Below are positions 1 through 6,725 of a stretch of DNA of 33,059 nucleotides, in pieces. Below the pieces are notes generated by a model that made no database searches, had not been told where the DNA came from, and saw only the letters and a program-made list of their open reading frames with translations. Location: the NCBI GenBank assembly GCA_964609775.1, contig CAZSSJ010000012.1, positions 1 through 33,059 on the forward strand, in the 5' to 3' direction. A program made the translations under genes and the position numbers. Numbering within the stretch: position 1 is the stretch's first letter; each line of letters opens with the position of its first letter. The DNA comes from CAZNUP01 sp964609775. GTDB taxonomy: Bacteria > Patescibacteriota > Microgenomatia > JAMCZE01.

Positions 1-50
1 TTCTAGACGTATTCTAGCTAGAAGTGTTGCACTTCGTTTACGAACCTACC
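1..50. repeat. Terminal inverted repeat, left copy (probable insertion-sequence end)
   Basis: Bases 1-50 are the perfect reverse complement of 33005-33054. The unit is built of small palindromes: TTCTAGCTAGAA at 12-23, GAAGTG-ttg-CACTTC at 21-35 and TTCGT-tt-ACGAA at 33-44. The homology of the following folA gene begins where the repeat ends, so the repeat interrupts it. Inference: the contig broke inside the end of a multicopy insertion sequence. The GTGTTGCACTTC core recalls IS30-type ends from memory, which is unverified. An assembly artefact is the alternative. Confidence 0.7.
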
Positions 51-407
51 GGTCACCCTCTCAGAAGGCGAACAAATGTTGTAGTTTCCTCTACTCTCGA
101 ACCGTCCGAAGGAATCCTGGTCGCCAGATCCTTAAGTGAGGCTTTAAATTTAGTCCGACCCGATGAAACTGAAGGATTTGTAATTGGTGGCCAAAGACTC
201 TTCGCAGAAGCAATTCACAGAGCAGACAGGATGTGCCTCACTTTTGTAGATAGTTTCTTTCCTCAAGCAGACACTTTTTTTCCAGAATATGACAGAACTG
301 AATGGGCCCTAATGACTAGCGACCCGCATCCAGCTACAGAAGGTTCAGGGCAATCCCACGGCTACATTATGAGGGTATTTAATCGCTTACGAAGAAAAGA
401 ACTTTAG
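24..407 (+). CDS. folA: Dihydrofolate reductase, 5'-truncated
   Basis: DHFR reduces dihydrofolate to tetrahydrofolate with NADPH in the cytosol, regenerating the cofactor oxidised by thymidylate synthase, whose gene follows. The visible homology starts at TGHPL, matching about residue 50 of E. coli DHFR. It continues through NVVVSS, the nucleotide-binding VIGGQRLFAEA block and the C-terminal FFPEYDRTEW and SHGY strands. The N-terminal third, with the catalytic acidic residue and the Met20-type loop, is absent. Upstream, the frame meets a stop at 15-17 inside the terminal repeat, so the GTG at 24 is only formal. The gene was therefore either split by an insertion sequence or cut at a misassembled contig end. 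As it stands it cannot encode an active enzyme. Confidence 0.85.
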   Translation: MLHFVYEPTGHPLRRRTNVVVSSTLEPSEGILVARSLSEALNLVRPDETEGFVIGGQRLFAEAIHRADRMCLTFVDSFFPQADTFFPEYDRTEWALMTSDPHPATEGSGQSHGYIMRVFNRLRRKEL

Positions 408-411
408 AACA

Positions 412-440
412 TTTACACTGACCAGCTTCAATGGTAACAT
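412..440 (+). promoter_or_regulatory. Promoter of thyA, leaderless type
   Basis: TTTACA (412-417), a 17-bp spacer and TAACAT (435-440), preceded by an extended -10 TGg. The expected transcription start, about 7 nt on, falls within 3 nt of the GTG start at 450. There is no Shine-Dalgarno sequence. Confidence 0.6.
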
Positions 441-449
441 TCGACAACC

Positions 450-1325
450 GTGATCATTGAAGCTCTTCCCCCAGAACAGCAATATCCAGCCCTTCTCACA
501 GATGTTTATAATAACGGGGCAAAGAAACAAAATATTCAAGAAACAGAAGACAGAGCGGTTTTCGTAAGAACACTACGCTTCAAATCGAGAGACGGCTACG
601 ACTTCCCTCTTACACCAATTCGAAGGCTTCCATATTATCGCGCCGCTGGTGAATTACTCTGGATGCTAAGGGGTGACACTACTCTGGCCGGACTCCATGA
701 CTACGGAGTGCGTTGGTGGGACAATTACGCCACTCCCGAGATTCAAGCCAGATACAATCTTCCCGAAGGAGATCTTGGGCGCGTATACGGCGCTCAGATA
801 CGAAGATTCAATGCTGGCAGCTCCGAATCCATTGACCAACTCCTTGTGGTTCAGCAATCACTAAAAGAACATCCCGAGTGGCGACGGCACTTAATAACTT
901 TATGGAACCCACTTGACGCTACCCATGTCTACTACGCACCTTGCCTCACTGAACTCAAATTTTTCTCTGCTGGTAATAAATTAAGCCTTGCCGTAACTCA
1001 GCGCAGCGCCGATGTACCCGGAGGAGTTCCCTTTGATACCTTCGAAATGGGACTATTCCTCTTAATGATGGCTCAAGCAACCCACCTCCAAGCCGATGAG
1101 CTGGTCCATATTCTTGAAGACACACACATCTACAATGAACAACTGACCCAGGTAGAAACCCTTATGACTCGAGAGATTCGCCCATTACCAAGAGTTCAAC
1201 TGCAGCCAAGTACGGTTGAATTTACTGACATTAGGCAGTTTCTCGATCTTAAGCCTGAGGAAATCTTTACTGTAGAAAATTATAATCCTCACCCGACCCT
1301 GAGAATACCCGTCTCATCCAGATGA
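450..1325 (+). CDS. thyA: Thymidylate synthase
   Basis: Converts dUMP to dTMP using methylene-tetrahydrofolate; a cytosolic dimer in this family. The 291-residue protein has the ThyA signatures: the arginine pair W-RR-HL (R145, R146), the catalytic cysteine in YAPC (C165), the QRSADVPGGVPFD block that binds dUMP phosphate and base, and the HIYNEQLTQV segment. Length is close to the roughly 264-residue E. coli enzyme. It starts at GTG 450 under a consensus promoter that leaves almost no leader. It lies 42 nt after truncated folA, the usual metabolic pairing. If folA is really broken, oxidised folate made by this enzyme would have to be recycled by another reductase or a second folA copy. Identification is secure. 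Confidence 0.96.
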   Translation: MIIEALPPEQQYPALLTDVYNNGAKKQNIQETEDRAVFVRTLRFKSRDGYDFPLTPIRRLPYYRAAGELLWMLRGDTTLAGLHDYGVRWWDNYATPEIQARYNLPEGDLGRVYGAQIRRFNAGSSESIDQLLVVQQSLKEHPEWRRHLITLWNPLDATHVYYAPCLTELKFFSAGNKLSLAVTQRSADVPGGVPFDTFEMGLFLLMMAQATHLQADELVHILEDTHIYNEQLTQVETLMTREIRPLPRVQLQPSTVEFTDIRQFLDLKPEEIFTVENYNPHPTLRIPVSSR

Positions 1326-1353
1326 TAAATATACTTACTAGCTTAACCAAATA

Positions 1354-1806
1354 ATGTCGGACGAAAATCCTCTTGTTGATCCCAGGTACGCAAAATCACC
1401 AAACTACGCTGCGGCGCTAGAAGCTAGCTCGAGAAAAAATGTTTGCCCCCTTTGTACCCTCGAGTGGCACACTAACCCAATATTAAAAGAGCAAGATGAC
1501 TGGCTAATAACACGGACCACTCAACCATATAAGGATATTCAAGGCCATGACGCCGAACACCACTTTCTCTTAATCCCCCGACGGCACATTGAGCAGCTTA
1601 CCGAATTAGTTGTTGTTGATTGGGTTGCTTTAACCTCACTAATTAAATGGTCACTAACGGAATTCAGTATTCCAGGGGGCGGAATCGCAATGAGATTTGG
1701 TCCTACAAGCTACACTGGAGCCACAGTGAAGCACTTACACATTCACTTGATTGTTCCAAACACAGAAAATGGCCAGGCCGTCCCCATCAACTTTCCATTT
1801 GGATAA
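1354..1806 (+). CDS. HIT-family nucleotide hydrolase/transferase
   Basis: A 150-residue histidine-triad protein. The catalytic motif H127-L-H129-I-H131-L is intact near the C-terminus, and a CPLC pair (C31, C34) near the N-terminus is typical of zinc-binding HIT proteins. HIT proteins cleave or transfer nucleotidyl groups from dinucleoside polyphosphates or nucleoside phosphoramidates through a histidine adduct. The exact substrate cannot be read here. It begins 28 nt after thyA on the same strand, so it is probably in the same transcript, although a TATACT at 1330-1335 could be an internal -10. It converges with the deaminase gene with a 5-nt gap. The neighbourhood suggests a role in nucleotide clean-up. 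Confidence 0.85.
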   Translation: MSDENPLVDPRYAKSPNYAAALEASSRKNVCPLCTLEWHTNPILKEQDDWLITRTTQPYKDIQGHDAEHHFLLIPRRHIEQLTELVVVDWVALTSLIKWSLTEFSIPGGGIAMRFGPTSYTGATVKHLHIHLIVPNTENGQAVPINFPFG

Positions 1807-1811
1807 TCGGA

Positions 1812-2663
1812 TCACTCAACCAGAACGACTTCAACACCCGCTGCTTCAAACTCCTCTTCCACATTAAGATATGCATTTCCCTTCTGAAAATAAACCGATT
1901 TCATCCCCGACCTAATGATTAATCTAGCACAAGTGTTACAGGGAAATACATTCATGTAAATTGAGGCCCCTTCCAGATTAATTCCCTGTCTGGCCGCCTC
2001 AGCAACGACCAATTGTTCAGCGTGTATAGCCGAAGACAAATGTCCGAGTTGCCCAGGCTTAATAAAGTCTCTCGGATCACCATCAATATAAGAAGAATAA
2101 TCTGAAGGAACATGCTCATTATGAGCAACTAAAATTATTTTTCCCTCTTTTATAACCACAGCGCCCACTTGTCTCCACCAATCTGAACTTTTTTCCGCCT
2201 CCACATTAGCCGTTGCTATGATCTGTCTATCGGATAATACTGTCGACTTCCGGTCATAGCGAACTTTGTGCGGCTTTTGCACCGATTTCTCATCCCACCT
2301 CAAAAATGCACTAACAACCTCTATTTGCTCGCCGGGAAGATACTTCTCCACAAAACCAGTCGTCACAGTATCGTTTGTAACCACCAGCCTTTTCCCTCTT
2401 ACCTCCCCTAAATTTGCGTTCTCAAGAACCCTAACCGCCGCAAAAACTCCTAACGCCTCTACCATCCTCGCGTTTATCTCTGGGGGCAGCGCCCTAATCT
2501 CTCGCCGCCCAGAGGAGAATTCTTGAACATATTCGCCACCTAAAAAGTACAAGAGTGGGGCCCTTCTAGCGACTTCTTGAAACAGACTAATATGACCAGC
2601 GTGTATTACCGGAGCATACTGAAGCAAAGCCCCCCTTTCACTTTCTCTTCTCAATAAGTTCAT
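1812..2663 (-). CDS. Nucleotidyltransferase-like domain fused to dCMP deaminase
   Basis: The C-terminal half (about residues 150-283) is a dCMP/cytidine-type deaminase with both zinc motifs: H214-A-E216, with the proton-shuttling Glu, and P241-C242-x2-C245. It would deaminate dCMP to dUMP, the substrate of the convergent thyA gene. The N-terminal half (about 1-145) carries an HxGH motif (H21-A-G-H24, in the context APVIHAGHISLF) and a later LSDR segment near 143-146. This resembles a HIGH-superfamily nucleotidyltransferase, as in the upstream gene. Ordinary dCMP deaminases are about 150-180 residues, so this is a two-domain fusion. Its start overlaps the end of the upstream nucleotidyltransferase gene by 26 nt, implying translational coupling. 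The deaminase call is firm; whether the N-terminal domain is active is unknown. Confidence 0.85.
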   Translation of the reverse strand: MNLLRRESERGALLQYAPVIHAGHISLFQEVARRAPLLYFLGGEYVQEFSSGRREIRALPPEINARMVEALGVFAAVRVLENANLGEVRGKRLVVTNDTVTTGFVEKYLPGEQIEVVSAFLRWDEKSVQKPHKVRYDRKSTVLSDRQIIATANVEAEKSSDWWRQVGAVVIKEGKIILVAHNEHVPSDYSSYIDGDPRDFIKPGQLGHLSSAIHAEQLVVAEAARQGINLEGASIYMNVFPCNTCARLIIRSGMKSVYFQKGNAYLNVEEEFEAAGVEVVLVE

Positions 2664-3216
2664 ACACTTTATCCAGATGCTTTTTAACCGCCTGTTGGAT
2701 CATCCTACTTGTTGATGTTCTCTCTGCCTGCCGAGGAAGAACAACGATCTGTTTACAATATTTCTTAATATCTTCTATTTGTTTCTTTGGGTAACTGTCT
2801 TCGACTGCAACAAAAAAGTCGGGGTCAATCGCTTTTATAAGAGCGTATTGCCATTCACCCCTTGAATTAATGTCATGAACAGGGGTAATGATGTCAACAC
2901 AACTTTGATATGAGAGCATTTCACAACGCTCTTCAAACGGCACGATTGGCCGAAGATCTCCTTTATATTTCCTAGCCGTCTCATCGGTGTCAATTCCTAC
3001 AACTAAAATATCCCCCTTTTCTTTAGCCTTTCTTAAATAGCGTACATGACCTATATGTAACAAATCCCACGTTCCAATTGTGACAACAATCTTGTTCTGT
3101 AAAAGTCTGAGCCCCTCCACAACAGCACCCAGGGTTTTGTAATCAGACACCATCTTGTGCTGAAGATCAGAAAATCTATAAAAATCGTCCACTGAACAAA
3201 CTTGGCAGAGAGCCAA
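2638..3216 (-). CDS. Cytidylyltransferase-like nucleotidyltransferase (RfaE2/TagD-type)
   Basis: A 192-residue protein with the classic signature TWDLLHIGHVRYL (HxGH, here HIGH) and the distal T-S-T-S-R motif before a C-terminal helix. Family members transfer AMP or CMP to a phosphorylated alcohol or sugar, as in heptose-phosphate adenylyltransferase or glycerol-3-phosphate cytidylyltransferase. The acceptor cannot be told from sequence. The long start is TTG at 3216; an ATG at 3153 would remove 21 residues (through HK) before MVSDYK and is a reasonable alternative. It is the first gene of a two-gene operon with the nucleotidyltransferase-deaminase fusion. Having two HxGH domains side by side is unusual and suggests a shared pathway. 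Confidence 0.85.
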   Translation of the reverse strand: MALCQVCSVDDFYRFSDLQHKMVSDYKTLGAVVEGLRLLQNKIVVTIGTWDLLHIGHVRYLRKAKEKGDILVVGIDTDETARKYKGDLRPIVPFEERCEMLSYQSCVDIITPVHDINSRGEWQYALIKAIDPDFFVAVEDSYPKKQIEDIKKYCKQIVVLPRQAERTSTSRMIQQAVKKHLDKVYELIEKRK

Positions 3217-3258
3217 GAAGACAACCGTCTCTCAGTTCATTTCCAAAAGAACAAATAA

Positions 3259-3287
3259 CTTATAAGATAATAAACCAAAACCCCCAA
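3259..3287 (-). promoter_or_regulatory. Possible promoter of the nucleotidyltransferase-deaminase operon
   Basis: On the minus strand TTGGGG (3287-3282), 17 bp and TATAAG (3264-3259). The predicted start near 3252 gives a leader of about 36 nt to the TTG at 3216. The match is moderate. Confidence 0.35.
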
Positions 3288-3306
3288 AAAACAAGTGAAC
3301 AAAAAC

Positions 3307-3726
3307 TCACACAAAATCAGCCAAGGGAACAACCAGTTCTCCGCCTTTCTCTATCAATTTTCTATCTGCCGTTAGAAGCTTCACGTTCAGCCGCTTTGCT
3401 AGAACAAGATACGATGCATCGAAACCGGAAAGACCCAACTCCCGGGCCAATTCATAAACTTCGAGGCAAAATAGAAGATCCATGGGAAAGACTTGCAGCG
3501 GCAGACCAAACAAAGCCGTCAACCCCGCCCTCCAAGTTATTTCCAAAGAGTGTTTGTCCCAGACAGCCACATTAACAATCTCATTATAAAGAACGCTGGG
3601 AACGCTTACTTGCACTCTGCCATTTTTTAGCTCACGTAAATACCTTCTCGCCTCCTCAACGCTCTCTTCACCTTCCTCTCTCAACCATTTAATTACTACG
3701 GAAGAGTCAACAACAAAACTATCCAT
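3307..3726 (-). CDS. PIN-domain ribonuclease toxin (VapC-like)
   Basis: A 139-residue PIN-domain protein with all four expected acidic residues: D7 in VVDSSVVIKW, E49 in YNEI, D103 in GFDASY and D121 in TADRKL. In VapC toxins these coordinate magnesium for cleavage of RNA, commonly tRNA or rRNA. Its first codons overlap the last 8 nt of the upstream antitoxin gene, the usual arrangement that keeps antitoxin in excess. No signal peptide or membrane segment is seen. Function as a toxin is inferred from family and gene pairing; the RNA target is unknown. Confidence 0.9.
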   Translation of the reverse strand: MDSFVVDSSVVIKWLREEGEESVEEARRYLRELKNGRVQVSVPSVLYNEIVNVAVWDKHSLEITWRAGLTALFGLPLQVFPMDLLFCLEVYELARELGLSGFDASYLVLAKRLNVKLLTADRKLIEKGGELVVPLADFV

Positions 3727-4048
3727 TCTGTTTTAAATCCCGTTTAGCCAAATAGTCAGAACGCTCATCACGCATTTTGCGAATCACTTCTTCACTCTTC
3801 CAAATCTTCCTTCCTTTGGCCTTAGCCTCTGCATAATCGCGATCAAACATCTTTTGCACCCTTTCTATTTGTTCCCAAACATTCCCACTTTCTCCACCCG
3901 CTAGATAAGAAGTAGGAACAATTGCTCCCTTAACCTCACCCCTGTCACTGATCAGATAGGTTTTTCCTGAAGCCACTTCTTCCATCACTCTTCCTAAGAC
4001 AGACCGCAGTTCCGTCAAATTAATAATCTGTTTGGTATCAATCAACAT
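3719..4048 (-). CDS. Phd/YefM-type antitoxin
   Basis: A 109-residue antitoxin. The N-terminal half (LTELRSVLGRVMEEVASG, then TYLISDRGEVKGAIVP) is the Phd/YefM DNA-binding fold. The charged C-terminal half, rich in K, E and R, would wrap the PIN toxin encoded immediately downstream. Pairing a Phd/YefM antitoxin with a PIN toxin is a known mixed combination. The gene has a near-consensus promoter and a paired TGTACA-like operator overlapping the predicted start point, consistent with autoregulation by the toxin-antitoxin complex. The ATG at 4048 has no clear ribosome-binding site. Confidence 0.88.
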   Translation of the reverse strand: MLIDTKQIINLTELRSVLGRVMEEVASGKTYLISDRGEVKGAIVPTSYLAGGESGNVWEQIERVQKMFDRDYAEAKAKGRKIWKSEEVIRKMRDERSDYLAKRDLKQNG

Positions 4049-4058
4049 AATGATTAAA

Positions 4059-4076
4059 AGTACTATTAACTGTACA
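4059..4076. promoter_or_regulatory. Predicted autoregulatory operator of the toxin-antitoxin operon
   Basis: Two 6-bp palindromes, TGTACA (4071-4076) and AGTACT (4059-4064), have centres 12 bp apart and sit at and just downstream of the predicted start point. As I recall, the E. coli YefM-YoeB operator also has TGTACA-core palindromes spaced about 12 bp. The antitoxin here is of that family. Confidence 0.5.
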
Positions 4077-4080
4077 ACTA

Positions 4081-4109
4081 ATTATACACTAATTTGTCAG
4101 GTGTTTCAA
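4081..4109 (-). promoter_or_regulatory. Strong promoter of the toxin-antitoxin operon
   Basis: Minus strand TTGAAA (4109-4104), a 17-bp spacer and a perfect TATAAT (4086-4081). The predicted start near 4074 gives a leader of about 25 nt without a Shine-Dalgarno sequence. Confidence 0.7.
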
Positions 4110-4130
4110 GGCCGCTTCCAAAAATCCCGC

Positions 4131-4529
4131 TTACCCTCTGCTTCTAATACCACGATTAGGCAGAACATCCGTACCCAATTGACTCGGATGCGCACCACCC
4201 TTTTGAAATCCTCCAATCACCACCAATAACTCTGTTTCCCTTTTTCTAGCAACAGCGCATTGGTCGCACTTCCCGCCAGTGTGTGCTGCCACACACTCAG
4301 CCACCTGTTGACGCAACTGGACTAGCTCCCCAGACGCAGCAAGATACCCCTCGTTGAATGACAAATCAAATAATCCGGCTACACAACGGACTCTTTTCAA
4401 CGCTTCTTCTGACCCAACCGGATCCGGATTATAATCCAAAAGCCTATCCTCTGGACTCTCTGTCCCACTTCCAAACATAAAGAAAAACATAGAAGAACAG
4501 CTGCCATTAATCAAGAGGTCAAAACCCAT
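4131..4529 (-). CDS. Hypothetical protein
   Basis: I do not recognise this protein. From the ATG at 4529 it would have 132 residues. The C-terminal two thirds look like real coding sequence, rich in E, R, L and V, with a helical stretch ALKRVRCVAGLFDL and then GELVQLRQQVAECV. A C-x2-C pair (KCDQC) with nearby Cys and His could bind a metal. The start is uncertain. ATG 4529 is preceded by GGGGAGG only 2 nt away, and ATGs at 4490 and 4478 would remove a weakly hydrophobic N-terminus. It is divergent from the histidine kinase. Confidence that it is a gene is moderate. Confidence 0.5.
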   Translation of the reverse strand: MGFDLLINGSCSSMFFFMFGSGTESPEDRLLDYNPDPVGSEEALKRVRCVAGLFDLSFNEGYLAASGELVQLRQQVAECVAAHTGGKCDQCAVARKRETELLVVIGGFQKGGAHPSQLGTDVLPNRGIRSRG

Positions 4530-4553
4530 CACCTCCCCAAATTTCCTCCCCCA

Positions 4554-4582
4554 TTTACTTCCGCCCCGCATTTGTGTATCGT
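4554..4582 (+). promoter_or_regulatory. Possible promoter of the histidine kinase operon
   Basis: TTTACT (4554-4559), 17 bp and TATCGT (4577-4582). The predicted start point near 4589 lies about 5 nt before the ATG at 4594. The -10 match is weak, and the spacing is what gives it support. Confidence 0.35.
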
Positions 4583-4593
4583 TGGCTATTCCC

Positions 4594-5748
4594 ATGACCG
4601 AAGCCGCCCGGATCTATAAATCCAGTGTCAAATTCCTGGCCCCTCTGAGCCTGGAGCAAACCTTTAAAAAAATCTCCGAAGAAACCATGAAGTTGGCTGA
4701 GGCCGATGATTGCACCATCCACATCAGCGACAGAGAAGGCAATCTCACAAGAGTCTTCGCCTCTGATCATAAACTCTACAATATCCCCGTTCGAAAAGAA
4801 GGTTACACGCACACAGTCTATCAAACAAAGGAGTCAAAAATTCTCACCGCCGACCAAATTATAAAAGTTCATCCAGAAACTAAGAAAACCCGCATCAATT
4901 CAGACATGATCATTCCCCTAACCTACCATGGCAAAAGTCTGGGTGTTCTTAGTTGTATCTCCTATAGCAAGACCTACACTCCTTTTGACCTCCAGATTCT
5001 CGAACTCTTTGCCCCGTTCGCCTCTCTAGCTATCCTTCGAGCCCAAGCCCTCGGGGAACAGGAGGAAGCCGTCAGGACCCGCGATCTTTTCATCTCCCTC
5101 GCCGCCCACGAATTCCGCACTCCTTTAACAACAATCAACGGCTATCTTGAACTCATGCAGCAAAAAACCCTCCAAGACAAACCAATTTCTCCCGAATGGA
5201 TTGACCTAACACTCTTTGAAACCAAGAGGCTCATCAAGCTTGTCAACGAACTCCTCGAAGCCGACCAAATCAGCAATAATCGGCTCAAGTATGACTTCCA
5301 AACCCTTTCTCTCTGTGAAGTCGTCCATCGCGCTGTAGAAATCATCCAGGTGGCTAAACCCAACCGCAAAGCCATCGTCAAAGACAAACTGAAATACCAA
5401 AAGGACAATATCAACGGCGACTTCGACAAGCTCCTCCAAGTTTTCCTTAATCTCTTAAACAATGCTAACAAATATTCCCCGCCCAACTCTCCCATCACCA
5501 TCATTCTCGGCAGAGTCAAGTCCTCTCTTTTCGTCACTGTTCAGGACCAAGGCGTTGGCATTCCTAAAGAAGAGATTCCTTTCGTCCTCCAAGGCTTCTA
5601 TAAAGGCAGTCAAACCAAACATACTGAAGGCATGGGGCTCGGTCTCTACGTCGCCCAACGCATCCTCCGCCGCCACGAAGGTTCGATTAAAATCTCCTCG
5701 AAATTAGGGAAGGGGACAAACATTAAGGTTCTTCTTCCAAAAGGATGA
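4594..5748 (+). CDS. Soluble GAF-domain sensor histidine kinase
   Basis: A 384-residue kinase from the ATG at 4594 (a TTG at 4582 would add four residues). The N-terminal ~150 residues look like a GAF sensor domain. They are followed by a HisKA dimerisation helix with the phosphoacceptor H172 in AAHEFRTP, then an HATPase_c domain with the N box NLLNNANKYS, the G1 box DQGVGIP and the G2 box GMGLGLYV. All catalytic boxes are intact. No transmembrane segment is present, so it should sense a cytosolic signal. No response regulator is adjacent. Instead the gene ends in an ATGA overlap with a P-loop protein, so the two are likely co-translated and may act together. The ligand is unknown. Confidence 0.92.
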   Translation: MTEAARIYKSSVKFLAPLSLEQTFKKISEETMKLAEADDCTIHISDREGNLTRVFASDHKLYNIPVRKEGYTHTVYQTKESKILTADQIIKVHPETKKTRINSDMIIPLTYHGKSLGVLSCISYSKTYTPFDLQILELFAPFASLAILRAQALGEQEEAVRTRDLFISLAAHEFRTPLTTINGYLELMQQKTLQDKPISPEWIDLTLFETKRLIKLVNELLEADQISNNRLKYDFQTLSLCEVVHRAVEIIQVAKPNRKAIVKDKLKYQKDNINGDFDKLLQVFLNLLNNANKYSPPNSPITIILGRVKSSLFVTVQDQGVGIPKEEIPFVLQGFYKGSQTKHTEGMGLGLYVAQRILRRHEGSIKISSKLGKGTNIKVLLPKG

Positions 5749-6725
5749 CCCCAGAAACATCCTCAAAAATCCTCGAAGAAACCATCGACATCAGCACCGG
5801 AAGAAACATGGGGGAACAACTTGCCTTTGATCATCTCAAATACTGCCTTGTCATCGGCATGCCCGGAACCGGAAAATCCTTGTTCTGCCGGGCTGCTCAC
5901 GCACTTAAAGAAGATAGCTCTATTGTCGCTTATGATGACGTTAAAGAACAGGTCGTGTCAGAGTTCCTCGCCGATCCAACCCATCACAAACATCCATCTT
6001 TCAAGGAATACCCCCCTACCGCCCTGCACGACTACTACATTCATGACAAAATCCCCCCGGGTCTAAAACGAGAGGCCATAAGTATATGGAACGGCTACCA
6101 AATCATTATCTTTAACCAGGTCGACCACCAACTATTTAAAACAGCTCAAGAGGCCGGTAAGAAAAGTCCCAGACATACAGTTTTCGTCGACGTGAACTTT
6201 ATTTCCGACCCCCCGCAAGAACTCGAAACACCCTCCTCTCCCACCAGTAAGAAACGTTCCTTTCCTACCCGTAAACCAGGCAGTCATTCCCGAGGAGAAT
6301 ACACCGTAAAGCAACTATTAACACGATCTCCTCAATCCGCTCACGTCTACTTTTTCTTTAATCTCTATAAAGCCAGCTTGCTGGCAGCCAAATACCGGGA
6401 GTCAATGGGTAAGCCAGGAGCCACCGAAGAAGAGCTCGAGGAAATCTACCGAGTCACTTTAGCCAACCGTCCATATGAGATAGCTACCCACGCAACTGCT
6501 GAAGACTCCAACAACGAAATCATCAATATCTCCTCTAGCGAACGGACAAGACATCTCATCTCCGGCATAGACGCTATTAGGCCACACCTAAGACCAGTGG
6601 AACAAATTGAGACTATTCTCTGGGCCACGTTTGTTGAGTCCTTATTTGCCGAGAACAATCTCGCGAGAGTCCAGATGGTTTTTTCACTCGGGCTTCTTGG
6701 TCTTGCTCGGAAAATGGGCCTCTAA
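5745..6725 (+). CDS. P-loop NTPase of unknown role, coupled to the histidine kinase
   Basis: A 326-residue protein with a clear Walker A motif G38-MPGTG-K44-S45 after a hydrophobic strand (YCLVIG), then a short D-D segment (AYDDVKE). Beyond this I cannot assign a family. The layout (P-loop, YDDV, a conserved-looking HTVFVDVNF strand, helical C-terminus) is like small-molecule or zeta-type kinases, but that is only a resemblance. There is a basic, proline- and serine-rich linker near 165-185. The start ATG overlaps the kinase stop in ATGA. The 3' end overlaps the convergent topA 3' end by 4 nt. Confidence 0.75.
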   Translation: MTPETSSKILEETIDISTGRNMGEQLAFDHLKYCLVIGMPGTGKSLFCRAAHALKEDSSIVAYDDVKEQVVSEFLADPTHHKHPSFKEYPPTALHDYYIHDKIPPGLKREAISIWNGYQIIIFNQVDHQLFKTAQEAGKKSPRHTVFVDVNFISDPPQELETPSSPTSKKRSFPTRKPGSHSRGEYTVKQLLTRSPQSAHVYFFFNLYKASLLAAKYRESMGKPGATEEELEEIYRVTLANRPYEIATHATAEDSNNEIINISSSERTRHLISGIDAIRPHLRPVEQIETILWATFVESLFAENNLARVQMVFSLGLLGLARKMGL

